Shown piece after piece: positions 1 through 8,859 of a DNA stretch of 64,000 bases. The notes under the pieces were generated by a model. That model saw only the letters and a program-made list of their open reading frames with translations, was not told where the DNA came from and did not search any database. The translations under genes and the position numbers were made by a program. The DNA is from an uncultured bacterium. Its GTDB lineage: Bacteria; Verrucomicrobiota; Lentisphaeria; Victivallales; UBA1829. Position 1 is the first letter of the stretch, and every line of letters starts with the position of its first letter. The DNA is taken from NCBI GenBank assembly GCA_949297765.1, contig CASFTV010000010.1, positions 57,673 through 121,672 of the forward strand. Reading direction: 5' to 3'.

Positions 1-2310
1 GTAATGCACGTTGGTGTCCCAGTGCCAGACCGTGTTGCCCGAAACGCCGTGGATGATGTTCGACCAGAGCATCTGCCGGTAGTTCTCTTCGCCGAACGGC
101 TTGTTCTCGCTGATCATCCGGTCGGAGAGGAGGTAGAGATAGGAGCGGAGACCTTCGCTGTAGAACCGGGTCCCGTCCACGATCACGGTCAGGATGTTCT
201 CTTTGCCGTAATTCAGGAGTCCGCCGATGTCGAACTGATATTTTTTATCCCATCCTGCGACCGTGCCGATTTTTTTCCCGTTCAGCCAGAATTCGCCTTT
301 CTGCGCCACGCCTTTTCCGTGGATGAGATACCGCACCGTGCTGTCCAGAAAACTCTGCCGGACCACGCCCGAGGGCATGAAGAATTTGAAGCGGTAGCAT
401 CCCCATCCCTTTTGCCCCTTGAACTCCTCTGTTTCGTCCCATGCGCCGGGAACCGGAATTTTCTTCCAGGAGGAGTCGTCGAAATCGACGGAGAACCATT
501 CCGCGGGAATTTTGTTCCGGTCGGAGACCAGATTGAATTTCGCCATTCCGTGAAATTTTCCGAAACAGTTTTTCTCCATCGCTTTCGCGGAACTTCCGGA
601 CGCCGCCACGGTCGTCACGATGTTCTCCGTGTTGATGATGGGGCGCTTGATGTTGTGTGAAAGATAGTCGTGATAGAGGACGGAGTCCAGAATGCTCAGC
701 AGCACGCTGGAGGAGTCCGCGGGCAGCCCGGCATAGTGGAAGAAGCGGTAGCCGGTGTGGCAGAAATAGATGTCATTGACCTTGGCCGCCAGTTCCGGAT
801 CGACCGCCGCATAGCCGTCGAAATAATGGCTCTGCATCCGGCAGTCGTAGGTGAAGGGGGCATCGAAATGTTTCCGGAGCAGGCCTTTCACCCGTGCGGC
901 TCCGGAGGCAAAATCCTCGCGCAGGAACTCCAGCCAGTCGTAATAGTTTCCCGGACGGCTGTTGTAAATATGGTTGAGAACCGAAAGCCGGGCGCTCCAG
1001 TCCATCGCCAGCTTCAGTTCTTTGAGATGGGTCGGCGCAACCTCGTCCCAGCTCCTGAAAGAGGTCCCCCAGACCTGATTGGCTTTTTCCAGCGTGCCGT
1101 ATTTGGCGCGGACAAACGCGGAAAACGCCTTCAGCGGACGTTCATGGGTGGGGGTGTAGCCGGGTTCGCGCAGAATTTCATAGGTCAGCAGAGGAAGGCG
1201 GCCGAAATAGAGACGGTCGTTTTCAAATGTGCTCTCATAGAGCTTCCCCGCAGTTCCGGAATGCATGTCCAGACTCATCGAGTGATTCCCCGTGATATAG
1301 AACTCGCCGATCTCCGGATGCTTCTTCCGCAGCGGATAGAACGGAGAATACTCATACGACTGCGCAATGCACAGCTGCGGCAGCATCCGGTTGCGGAGAA
1401 CTTCCGTCATGTAACTGAAGACATAGGAACGGTTTTCAAACCCGATTTCCACCTGTTTCTGCGGATTTTCGACCGCCCGGATCCCGTCTCCGTGATGCAC
1501 CGCGATGTAATCATATCCGAGAAGGCCGCGAAGCCAGAGCGAATTGACCGTCCATTCCGAGCAGAGCGTTCCGAGATAGTAGTGGATTTTTCCGTTTTTG
1601 CGGAGGAAGCGTCCGTCGACTTCCAGCGTGTAGGGCGCGTCGGGGATGACACGCGCTTCGGAGGGCGGTGTCACTCGGGCCGGCGGTGGATTGATCTTCA
1701 CGTCCCTGCGCACCTCCGCTTTCGGCACGGCTTTGCCCTGAAGCTGAAGAGCGATGGAACTTACACTCAGTTTCTCCGAGCCGGGCCAGTGCATGATGAC
1801 AACGCCGGCATACGTTTTCTCCGAAAGAAGCTCTCTGGAAAGAGTCCATTCCATCGAAGCGTTGCGCCAGGTGCTGCTCTTCGGCAGGACAAAATCCAGC
1901 TTGATTCCGCCGCCGGCGGATGTCCGGAGCAGAACCATCTCCTTCTTCGCATTGAGTCGGAAAAAGCGGATCTGAATCATTCCGCCTCCCCGGTGGCGGA
2001 CCGTCAGACGCAGTTTGCGCGGCCCGTCCTGCGGCAGTGCGAACGGCGTGTTTTCCGCCTGGATCAGTCCCTTCGGCGGAACGGCAAAGGAGAGATTCAA
2101 TGTTCCGTTCTCTCCGGCATCCTTTTTCCATTCGACCGTGCCTCTGGCACCGTCGAAAAAGCCGGGATTCCAGTTCGACGCGGAACTCCCGCTTCCTTCG
2201 CGGAAGTCGCCGTTCCGGATCAGATTTTCTCCCCACTCCCCGTCGGCCGCACAGCAGAGCTGCGCCGCCAGAAGCAGGCCGGAGAGCCAGGCGTGACGAA
2301 ATAAATTCAT
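1..2310 (-). CDS. Secreted GH42-like glycoside hydrolase with N-terminal carbohydrate-binding module (partial, runs off window)
   Basis: The reading frame is open from an ATG at 2310 to the window edge, giving 770 codons with no stop. It starts with a signal peptide (hydrophobic SGLLLAAQLCCA), then a beta-sandwich module of about 170 residues related to the broken gene just upstream. A middle region resembles GH42 beta-galactosidases (KYGTLEKANQVWGTSF). A later stretch with EWFSVDFDDSSWKKIPVPGAW looks like a GH2-type sugar-binding jelly roll. GGAGA lies about eight bases before the ATG. The likely role is extracellular or periplasmic cleavage of a galactoside-type glycan. The glutamate in PIINTEN is a candidate nucleophile, but this is a guess. 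The C-terminus is outside the window. Confidence 0.75.
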   Translation of the reverse strand, partial: MNLFRHAWLSGLLLAAQLCCAADGEWGENLIRNGDFREGSGSSASNWNPGFFDGARGTVEWKKDAGENGTLNLSFAVPPKGLIQAENTPFALPQDGPRKLRLTVRHRGGGMIQIRFFRLNAKKEMVLLRTSAGGGIKLDFVLPKSSTWRNASMEWTLSRELLSEKTYAGVVIMHWPGSEKLSVSSIALQLQGKAVPKAEVRRDVKINPPPARVTPPSEARVIPDAPYTLEVDGRFLRKNGKIHYYLGTLCSEWTVNSLWLRGLLGYDYIAVHHGDGIRAVENPQKQVEIGFENRSYVFSYMTEVLRNRMLPQLCIAQSYEYSPFYPLRKKHPEIGEFYITGNHSMSLDMHSGTAGKLYESTFENDRLYFGRLPLLTYEILREPGYTPTHERPLKAFSAFVRAKYGTLEKANQVWGTSFRSWDEVAPTHLKELKLAMDWSARLSVLNHIYNSRPGNYYDWLEFLREDFASGAARVKGLLRKHFDAPFTYDCRMQSHYFDGYAAVDPELAAKVNDIYFCHTGYRFFHYAGLPADSSSVLLSILDSVLYHDYLSHNIKRPIINTENIVTTVAASGSSAKAMEKNCFGKFHGMAKFNLVSDRNKIPAEWFSVDFDDSSWKKIPVPGAWDETEEFKGQKGWGCYRFKFFMPSGVVRQSFLDSTVRYLIHGKGVAQKGEFWLNGKKIGTVAGWDKKYQFDIGGLLNYGKENILTVIVDGTRFYSEGLRSYLYLLSDRMISENKPFGEENYRQMLWSNIIHGVSGNTVWHWDTNVHY

Positions 2311-2525
2311 AGGATCAATCTCCTTCCATTCACATGACAAACTTGAGCGGACGGGAGTTCCCTGTCCGTATTTTTTTATGAATCGCGATGCCGGGGATCT
2401 TCAGTTGCCGGCCGAGGGATTCCGGAGTTTCCCGGAGGGGGAAACTTGCCGACTTCCGGGGAGGGCGGCCGAGGGAAGACGCGTCTCCCCGGAAAGGGGT
2501 GGTGTCGGATGCCGTGATCCGGAGT

Positions 2526-3149
2526 TCAGGGCTGAGCGGGCTTTGCCGCAGGAGCTGCCGGGGCGGTCGGAACTTTATTGAACTGAAGCGAAACCGAAGA
2601 GACTTTCAGCTCCGTCTTGCTCGCCCAGGACATGATGACGACATTTGCAAACAGATTCTGCGCAAGACGTTCCTTGGAAAGCGTCCACTCCGAAACGGTT
2701 TTCGTCCATCCTGTTCCCGGCTTCAGGACCTGCTCCAGCTTGACCGGGCTTCCGTCTTCCCGTTTGAGCCATGTGAGACCCTTGCCTTTTTCCACGGAGA
2801 AGAAACGGATCTAGATGAGTCCGCCGCCGTTGTGTTCCGTCGCAAGACGGATGCGGCGCGGCCCGTTCACCGGAAGACGGAACGGTTTGCTCTCCACCTG
2901 AATCAGTCCTTTTGCCGGTGCGGCGAATTTTACCAGAAGGGCATTCGGATGCGCGGCGTCGCCGCCGGAAATCCGCTCGACGGATCCTTTTGCCCCGTCG
3001 AAGAATCCGGGATTCCATCCCTCCGCCGTTGTGCCGCCCTGTGCGAAGGTGCCGTTCTGGACCAGCGAGTTCTCCCACTGGGTTTCCGCCGCGGCCTGAA
3101 GGGTGAATGCCAGAGCTCCGAACAGAAGAAGTTTCTTATAAACGTTCAT
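2526..3149 (-). pseudogene. Secreted carbohydrate-binding protein interrupted by an in-frame amber codon
   Basis: From ATG 3149 the frame encodes a signal peptide (KKLLLFGALAFTLQAAA) and a beta-sandwich clearly paralogous to the first 170 residues of the next gene. Shared segments include WNPGFFDGA and KGLIQ. Codon 113 is TAG (2811-2813); the same frame then continues IRFFSVEKGKG to a TGA at 2526. The paralog has CAG (Gln) at the matching place (MIQIRFF), so a single C-to-T change explains the stop. The intact product would be about 207 residues with a Pro/Ala-rich tail. It is most simply a recent pseudogene; read-through is an alternative. A 9-bp inverted repeat (CTCCCCGGA type, about 2457-2499) lies beyond its 3' end. 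Confidence 0.7.
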
Positions 3150-3203
3150 GGTGCTTTCCTTTCTTTTTGCATGTTTTTGTTTTATCGGTTGATATCCTGT
3201 TGA

Positions 3204-3863
3204 TCAGCGGAAGGTTGCCGTGTGCATGATCTTGTTCTGGAATCGGAAGAGGAATGTATTGCCCGCGGCGCAGAGAATCCAGGTCCGCAGCATGTGCGGC
3301 GCCGCGATCTCATTGCTGATTCCGATGTAGGCAACATTGAGCGCGTTGATGAACGGAGCGGGAATCTCCTCCCGGGAACCGCCCGTTTTCTCCGTCAGAT
3401 ACATGGTTCTGGAGGGATTCTGAATCCGGGTGATCTTCCCGATCCATCCCGTTTCGTTCCCGAAATAGAAAAGACGGTATACCGCGTAGCCGCAGGAATT
3501 CCGCGGATGATACTCCGGATAGTAGCCGTCCTTCACAACGGCGCGGGACGGACAGTGATACACCGGTCCGCCCATCTTGCTCGACCAGCCGAGATAGGTT
3601 CCCAGTTTGCACTCCCATGTCTCCTTGTACTGAAAGAAATCAGGATTCGGAGAGTACGGCATGTAGTCCTGATTGTCCGCGCAGTACTGCTGAAGGGCAA
3701 CTCCGCAGTTGCGCAGATTTCCCGCGCAGGCAATGCTTTTTCCTTTTTCTCTTGCGCTGTTCAGCGCGGGCAGCAGCAGCGCCGCAAGAATCGCAATGAT
3801 TGCAATGGAGATCAGAAGTTCGATCAGGGTGAATTCCGAAACATGTGAAAAACGTCTTTTCAT
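3204..3863 (-). CDS. Type IV pilin-like pseudopilin (prepilin-type N-terminal cleavage/methylation domain)
   Basis: This 219-residue protein has a short basic leader followed by [24 protein letters not shown], the prepilin peptidase site and hydrophobic helix of type II/IV pseudopilins, with the conserved Glu at mature position 5. The remainder has paired cysteines, as in the large pseudopilin families of Lentisphaerota and Planctomycetota. The classical C-terminal histidine/DG motif is not obvious. AGGGATC precedes the ATG. It sits between a GntR-type regulator and two secreted carbohydrate-active genes on the same strand. This suggests a cell-surface or secretion role tied to that glycan rather than a general pilus subunit; that role is inference. 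Confidence 0.85.
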   Translation of the reverse strand: MKRRFSHVSEFTLIELLISIAIIAILAALLLPALNSAREKGKSIACAGNLRNCGVALQQYCADNQDYMPYSPNPDFFQYKETWECKLGTYLGWSSKMGGPVYHCPSRAVVKDGYYPEYHPRNSCGYAVYRLFYFGNETGWIGKITRIQNPSRTMYLTEKTGGSREEIPAPFINALNVAYIGISNEIAAPHMLRTWILCAAGNTFLFRFQNKIMHTATFR

Positions 3864-3974
3864 GATCCCTTTTTTCCTTTTTTCAGGGGAGGCGACGGCC
3901 TCCTGTTTGAGTTTTTCTCCACAATGTCTGGTTCGGCGGGCCGGATGCCGTGCCGAAATCCGGAAACGCGTGCA

Positions 3975-5111
3975 TCAGCTGTTTTTCATGCCGGCTCCTT
4001 GTTTCGGGTGGGAGGGCGGCGGTACGCAGCCGCAGGAACGCCCCGGAATGAAAAGCGGTGGAAGAAGAACACATTTCTTCCCTTCGGAAGGCCGGTTTTT
4101 CAGTGCATCCAGCATGGAGAGAAGCTGATCGGCCATGCCGCGGAGATCATGGCGCACTCCGGTCAGGCGCACCGGCGCAAGATCCTGAATCCATGGAAGT
4201 TCGCCGAACATGAAGAATGCGATGTCTGTCGGAATGCGGAGTCCGCGTTCCCGGACGGCTTCCAGAGCGCCGAGGACCGCACGGTCTCCGGACACCGCAA
4301 GCGCATCCATGTCCGGACAGCGCTCGAACAGCGCCCGGGCGGCATTTTTCGCATCGGCGAAACAGAACGGTTCGGATTCTCCCAGAAGACGCGGTTCAAA
4401 TGCGAGGCCGAACTCTTCCATCACTTCTTTGTATGCATCAATCACGAGATGATGTCCTGCAAATGCCGAAGTTCCGTTAATCATCCCGATCCGTTTGTAT
4501 CCATGTTCGGCCAGATGCCGGATGCCGATGCGGACCTCTTCCGCGTCATCGTTTCCGACACAGGCGACCGACTCCACACCGATCGGGCGGCCCAGCACCG
4601 CAACCGGAATGTTCTTCCCCGCAAGATAGCGGAGTTCCCGGTCGCCCGGAATCAGACCGTTCAGGAAAATGCAGCCGCCGGAAAGCTCCTCCGCGCGGGC
4701 GATGAGTTTGTCGCGGATCTGTCTGGCGTCGGAGAGCACTTCCACGAGAAGGCGGTCTCCGCGTTCGGCAAGACGGCAGCTCATCTCATGGAGAATTTCC
4801 CGTCCGTAAAAATCCGCTTCCATGTGTCCGTAATAGCAGGTGCAGAACACATGGACATCCCCGGAGACCGGGGCTTTCACCGTCTCCTTCGCGTGCGGCG
4901 AGAACTCCTGGCAGAGAAACGTTCCCGATCCCTGAATCCTCCGGAGAACCCCCTGCTGTTCCAGCGCCGCCACCGCTTCCCGCAGCGTGTTGCGCCCAAC
5001 GCCGATCTGCTTGCTCAGCTCCTCTTCGACGGGGATCTTTTCTCCGATTTTCCAGGCTCCAGAGTTGATCTGCATCGTCAGAGAATGGATCGCTTTTTCA
5101 CTTTTTGTCAT
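3975..5111 (-). CDS. GntR-headed transcriptional regulator with LacI-type sugar-binding domain
   Basis: Residues 1-70 form a GntR winged helix (EEELSKQIGVGRNTLREAVAALEQQGVLRRIQGSGTFL). The remaining roughly 300 residues resemble the LacI/GalR periplasmic-binding-like effector domain (RLAERGDRLLVEVLSD, IPVAVLGRP, IGMINGTSAFAGHH). The C-terminus carries CGC residues seen in some members. It probably binds a sugar or oligosaccharide and represses the neighbouring pseudopilin/glycoside hydrolase genes downstream on the same strand. The chosen ATG has AAGGA 11 bases upstream. The SGNH lipoprotein gene ends only 14 bases before it, so the two may be cotranscribed. Confidence 0.85.
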   Translation of the reverse strand: MTKSEKAIHSLTMQINSGAWKIGEKIPVEEELSKQIGVGRNTLREAVAALEQQGVLRRIQGSGTFLCQEFSPHAKETVKAPVSGDVHVFCTCYYGHMEADFYGREILHEMSCRLAERGDRLLVEVLSDARQIRDKLIARAEELSGGCIFLNGLIPGDRELRYLAGKNIPVAVLGRPIGVESVACVGNDDAEEVRIGIRHLAEHGYKRIGMINGTSAFAGHHLVIDAYKEVMEEFGLAFEPRLLGESEPFCFADAKNAARALFERCPDMDALAVSGDRAVLGALEAVRERGLRIPTDIAFFMFGELPWIQDLAPVRLTGVRHDLRGMADQLLSMLDALKNRPSEGKKCVLLPPLFIPGRSCGCVPPPSHPKQGAGMKNS

Positions 5112-5125
5112 CGTAGGACGAATCC

Positions 5126-5842
5126 TTATTTGTCCGTTTTTTTCGTTCCGGGCAGGGCGGGTTTGACCGTTTCAGAAATTTTCTTTCCGAGTTCCTTGTT
5201 CGTTTCCGCGTTGAAATGGACACCGTCTCTCCACTTCTTCCCGCATTCGCTGCGGTTCAGTGCCTGATAGACATCAATGACGGGAATCTGTTCCTCGGCG
5301 GCGATCCGGGCTGCCACCTTGTTCATCCGCAGCACGATGGAGTTGAAGTAGTTGTCCTTGACCGGTGTGCAGAGAATGATAAACAGTTTCGAACCCGGGT
5401 TTTTCGCTTTCAGATACTGGATCGCTTTCCGGTATGCCGACTCATATTCCGCCGGATTGGTGAACTGGCTGTGAAGCCCGTTGTTGAAGCAGATGACCGC
5501 GTGCGGAGCAAGGGAAAGAAACACTTCCAGCTCCTGAAGGTAAAGCGGATCTGTCACACAGCGCGACGAGGTCCACTGAGTGCAGTTCGCCGTTCCCCGG
5601 AGTCCCGCCGCAACCGACGGCATGTAATCCCGGCAGATCGAATCCCCGATAAACAGCGCCCGCGGAACATTCTTCGCCACAAGATTGGTCGCAAAAAACG
5701 TCGTCCACTCCATATTCTCCCGAATCCGGCTGGACCGCGGAAGCTGATAGTCGCGGAAATCCGGTTCCTTTCCGCTTTCTTTTCCACACACAGGAAGAAG
5801 GCTTCCCAGCATGCAGCATAAAAGAAGATGCCTCATTTTCAT
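5126..5842 (-). CDS. SGNH/GDSL-family lipoprotein hydrolase
   Basis: The protein has an SGNH-hydrolase layout: block I GDSI with the likely catalytic serine (ALFIGDSICRDY), a block III-like asparagine in CFNNGLHSQF, and a C-terminal DGVHF supplying the Asp/His pair. The ATG at 5842 (MKMRHLLLCC) is preferred over the longer frame because AAGGAG lies just upstream and it places a lipoprotein signal (LGSLLPVC) at the N-terminus. It is probably an envelope-anchored esterase, for example a carbohydrate deacetylase. It heads the minus-strand run that continues into the GntR regulator and the pseudopilin. Confidence 0.8.
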   Translation of the reverse strand: MKMRHLLLCCMLGSLLPVCGKESGKEPDFRDYQLPRSSRIRENMEWTTFFATNLVAKNVPRALFIGDSICRDYMPSVAAGLRGTANCTQWTSSRCVTDPLYLQELEVFLSLAPHAVICFNNGLHSQFTNPAEYESAYRKAIQYLKAKNPGSKLFIILCTPVKDNYFNSIVLRMNKVAARIAAEEQIPVIDVYQALNRSECGKKWRDGVHFNAETNKELGKKISETVKPALPGTKKTDK

Positions 5843-5923
5843 TTTTTCCGAACTCTCCTTCTGTTTGTCTCGATAAATAATGTTTTGCAGACGTTGCGGA
5901 ATCATTCCTTCCTTAATCATCCT

Positions 5924-5951
5924 ATGATAGCATGAATTTTTGGAAAAGCAA
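5924..5951 (-). promoter_or_regulatory. Sigma-70-type promoter for the SGNH lipoprotein gene
   Basis: On the minus strand TTGCTT (5946-5951) is followed after 16 bases by TATCAT (5924-5929). The spacing and position, about 80 bases before the chosen start, fit a vegetative promoter. Confidence 0.5.
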
Positions 5952-6207
5952 ATCTCTTTGGAAAATTTTTCCGTAAATTTTTCTTTTTTCCGGTTTTCCT
6001 CTCTTTTTGAGAGAACGGGGAAACAGCCGGAGATCTTTTCCGGGGCCGTGACGGAATTTCCTGACGCGGTCTGCCCGGCGGGGAGGGGAACTCTTCTTCA
6101 TTCATCCTTTCTCCGGAGGAAATTTTCCTGTACCGCGGAAACGCAACGGGAAAACAATTCTTTTCCCTCCGACCGGCCCGGATCGGGAAACCGGACGGGG
6201 AAGATAC

Positions 6208-6236
6208 TTGACAAACGCCCGGGGTGGTGTTATAGG
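6208..6236 (+). promoter_or_regulatory. Sigma-70-type promoter for the two-component system
   Basis: TTGACA (6208-6213) is a perfect -35 box; after 17 bases comes TATAGG (6231-6236). It lies 43 bases before the response-regulator ATG. The rest of the 435-bp gap from 5843 shows no convincing gene. Confidence 0.65.
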
Positions 6237-6278
6237 TATCCAAATAATGAAGAGAACCTTAACGGCGGAACAGCAACG

Positions 6279-6965
6279 ATGAATCCGAAAATACTGCTGA
6301 TTGAAGACGACAGCTCGATCTGCGACATGACCAAGATGAATCTGAATATGAACGGATTCCAGCAGGTCTTCTGCGCATCCAGCGGAGAGGAGGGGCTGAC
6401 GATGGCGGCTCAGCTGCTGCCCGACCTGATTCTGCTGGACATCATGCTGCCGGGAATCGACGGACTGACGGTCTGCCGGAATCTGAAGAACACGCCGTCG
6501 CTGGCGAACGTTCCGATTATCATGCTGACCGCAAAAGGGGAGGAGAACGATATTGTCCTCGGACTGGAGATGGGGGCGGACGACTACATCACCAAGCCGT
6601 ACAGCAGCAAAATCCTTGCGGCCCGCATCGCGGTCCAGCTGAGAAAGAAACAGGCTGCAGGACATGCGCCCCGGACCATTGTTCTCGGTCCGCTGTCGAT
6701 CGACCTGACCGCGCACAGCGTCCGCCTGAACGGTGAACCGCTGCTCCTCACGGCGGACGAGTTCAAGACTCTGACACTTCTGGCCTCAAGTCCGGGACGG
6801 GTCTTCACCCGGAACCAGATCATCCGGGAAGTGAAGGGCGACCACTACTCCGTCACCGCGCGCGCGATCGACATGCATATTGTGAATCTGCGCCGGAAAT
6901 GCGGCGACTGGGCGGACCATATTGAAACCATCCGCGGCGTCGGCTACCGGATTTCCGGAGACTGA
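6279..6965 (+). CDS. OmpR/PhoB-family response regulator
   Basis: The protein is 228 residues, the usual size. The receiver domain shows acidic pair D10/D11, phosphoacceptor D54 (LILLDIMLPG), T84 and K106 (ITKPY). The C-terminal half is an OmpR-type winged helix (LLTADEFKTLTLLASSPGRVFTRNQII, ending IETIRGVGYRI). The ATG at 6279 begins MNPKILLIEDD; a longer upstream frame has no receiver homology and crosses the promoter, so it was not used. The sensor kinase gene follows after five bases. The likely targets are promoters with 11-bp-spaced direct repeats, such as the one at 8760-8788. Confidence 0.93.
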   Translation: MNPKILLIEDDSSICDMTKMNLNMNGFQQVFCASSGEEGLTMAAQLLPDLILLDIMLPGIDGLTVCRNLKNTPSLANVPIIMLTAKGEENDIVLGLEMGADDYITKPYSSKILAARIAVQLRKKQAAGHAPRTIVLGPLSIDLTAHSVRLNGEPLLLTADEFKTLTLLASSPGRVFTRNQIIREVKGDHYSVTARAIDMHIVNLRRKCGDWADHIETIRGVGYRISGD

Positions 6966-6970
6966 CGCGC

Positions 6971-8737
6971 ATGGCGACCACGGGAAAGGATACCGCATTT
7001 CTGTTTGTCCCCGCGATCATCGGAGGCATTATCCTTCTTGCGATCATCCTTCTGGACATCCAGTTTTCCAACTTCCGGCAGGCGTATTTTCAGGAGGTCG
7101 CGGAGGAGACGAAACGGAACAACTCCTTTCTGGTCCGGGCGTTCCGGGATCTGCTGGAAACCGGGCAGGTCGATAAAATGCACCGCATGCTCAACAAGTA
7201 TCACGGTCCGAATCCGGTGATTGTGAAGATCATCGCCCGCGGCAAAGGGGTGATTATGGAGACGGAAGGGGTTCCGGCGTATCTTGCGGAACATGTGCGA
7301 AGACCGGAAATCAAAGGAATTTTCAAACAAAATCATGATGAGGATGTCCTGGTCAATTTCAACCGGGCGCTGGAGTCCTTCATGATTTATCATTCCGTCC
7401 GATTCCGGGTGGGAAATCAGGATTATGTGCTGGTGACGGCTTCGAAATGCAACAGCATGACGCTGCTGATGCAGCAGACGAGACGGGCGATTCTGATTCT
7501 GACGGTTCTGGGGATTCTGTCGACGCTGGTGCTGGTCGTCTATTTCTGCTGCTGGATCCGTTCGCCGCTGAACCGGCTGTTTGCGAGCATGTCGCGGATT
7601 GCGGCAGGGGAGCTGGAGTGTCCGATCGAGGTCCCGAAAAGCGGACTGATCCGCGAGATCGGACTCTGCCTTCAGACTTTGACCGAACAGCTCAAACAGC
7701 AGATCGTCTCTCTGCAGGACGGAGCCAATGAACGCGAAGCCGTGCTGAACGCCATGACGGAAGCGGTCCTTCTTGTCGATGCGGAGGGAAAAGTCGTGCG
7801 CTGGAACCGGACCGCGGAGGAGCTGTTCTATCCGGGACGGAAACTCCATGAACGCGGCGAACCGGAATGTCCCCCGGAATTCCGGGAATACATCGGAAAA
7901 ATCGACCATGCGGTCCACACGGAAAAACGCTCGCTGCGGAGAAACGGACGGGAGTATCAGCTGCTGGTCAATGTCCTCTCGTTTTCGCGGGAGGGAAAAC
8001 GCTTTTTCCTGATTTCCGCGACCGACCTTGCCGATCTCAACAAGCTGGAGGCGGCACAGCGCGAATTCATCGCGGCGATCTCCCATGAGATGAAAACTCC
8101 GCTGACCGGAATTGTCGGCGCGGTGGACGCCATCAGCAACGGCGCGCTCGATCATGCGGAGTACAAGGAACGGTGCATCGAAACCCTGACCACGCAGTCG
8201 GAACGCCTTCATACTCTTCTGCTCAATTTCCTTACGCTGACGTCTCTGGAGAACCTGCATCCGAAATCCGAGGATGATTTCCTTCCGGTGCAGTCGTCCG
8301 CGGTTCTGCGTGGCGCGCTGGAACTCTGCCGTCCCGCGGCGGATGCGGCGGGCATCTCCATTGCCGTGGAGGAATGTGAAAATCTGGAGTTCCCCGGGGA
8401 TTTCCAGCTTCTCCAGCAGGCGCTGTGCAATCTGATTTCCAATGCGGTCATCCACAGCGGAAGTTCCTCGATAGAGCTTTCCGCCGTCCGGACCGCGGAG
8501 GGAGAGATTGATTTCCGTGTCCGGGACCACGGCTGCGGAATCCCTGCCGAACACCGGGAACGGATCTTCAAACGCTTCTACCGGATCCCTTCCGGACAGA
8601 AGAAGCAGCAGGGAAGCGGAATCGGACTGGCGATCGTGAAACATATCGCTCTCTATCATCACGGAAGTATCAAGGTCGATTCCGTTTCCGGAGGCGGATC
8701 GGAGTTCCATCTCCGGATTCCGGCTTTTTCCGCCTGA
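6971..8737 (+). CDS. Membrane sensor histidine kinase (PhoR/WalK type)
   Basis: This 588-residue kinase has an N-terminal membrane helix (PAIIGGIILLAIILLDI), a periplasmic sensor of about 150 residues, a second helix (ILILTVLGILSTLVLVVYF), then HAMP and PAS-like regions (LNAMTEAVLLVDAEGKVVRWN). Next is HisKA with H372 in AAISHEMKTPLTG, and an HATPase domain (N box LCNLISNAVIHSG, G boxes RDHGCGIP and GSGIGLAIVKH). Together with the adjacent regulator it forms a complete two-component system. Its signal is unknown. The sensor-HAMP-PAS arrangement and the Pho-box-like site downstream suggest a phosphate- or envelope-type stress input, which is inference. Confidence 0.93.
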   Translation: MATTGKDTAFLFVPAIIGGIILLAIILLDIQFSNFRQAYFQEVAEETKRNNSFLVRAFRDLLETGQVDKMHRMLNKYHGPNPVIVKIIARGKGVIMETEGVPAYLAEHVRRPEIKGIFKQNHDEDVLVNFNRALESFMIYHSVRFRVGNQDYVLVTASKCNSMTLLMQQTRRAILILTVLGILSTLVLVVYFCCWIRSPLNRLFASMSRIAAGELECPIEVPKSGLIREIGLCLQTLTEQLKQQIVSLQDGANEREAVLNAMTEAVLLVDAEGKVVRWNRTAEELFYPGRKLHERGEPECPPEFREYIGKIDHAVHTEKRSLRRNGREYQLLVNVLSFSREGKRFFLISATDLADLNKLEAAQREFIAAISHEMKTPLTGIVGAVDAISNGALDHAEYKERCIETLTTQSERLHTLLLNFLTLTSLENLHPKSEDDFLPVQSSAVLRGALELCRPAADAAGISIAVEECENLEFPGDFQLLQQALCNLISNAVIHSGSSSIELSAVRTAEGEIDFRVRDHGCGIPAEHRERIFKRFYRIPSGQKKQQGSGIGLAIVKHIALYHHGSIKVDSVSGGGSEFHLRIPAFSA

Positions 8738-8759
8738 TTGTCGTCCGGAAATCAGTATT

Positions 8760-8806
8760 TTGTCAAAATTCTGTCAAGACGGTTGTATTTGATTTTTTTT
8801 TATGCT
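8760..8806 (+). promoter_or_regulatory. Pho-box-like triple direct repeat and promoter upstream of the RND efflux genes
   Basis: Three 7-bp half-sites, TTGTCAA (8760-8766), CTGTCAA (8771-8777) and GTTGTAT (8782-8788), are separated by exactly four bases, giving an 11-bp period. This is the geometry of PhoB/OmpR-family binding sites, and CTGTCAA matches the E. coli Pho half-site CTGTCAT at six of seven bases. A likely -10 (TATGCT, 8801-8806) follows 12 bases after the last repeat, with no good -35, as in activator-dependent promoters. Confidence 0.6.
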
Positions 8807-8859
8807 ATTTTATATGTTGAATATTTCGTATTTCTTAATTCATGATGAGGATCTCAGGA

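Noticed and set aside
670..2304. 544-codon plus-strand frame opposite the GH42-like gene
   Set aside because: The minus frame is continuous for 770 codons with signal peptide and enzyme-like motifs; the plus frame has none.
2811..2813. Pyrrolysine or recoded amber as the explanation of the in-frame TAG
   Set aside because: No pyl genes or suppressor tRNA are visible in the window, and the paralog has a plain Gln codon. A point mutation is simpler.
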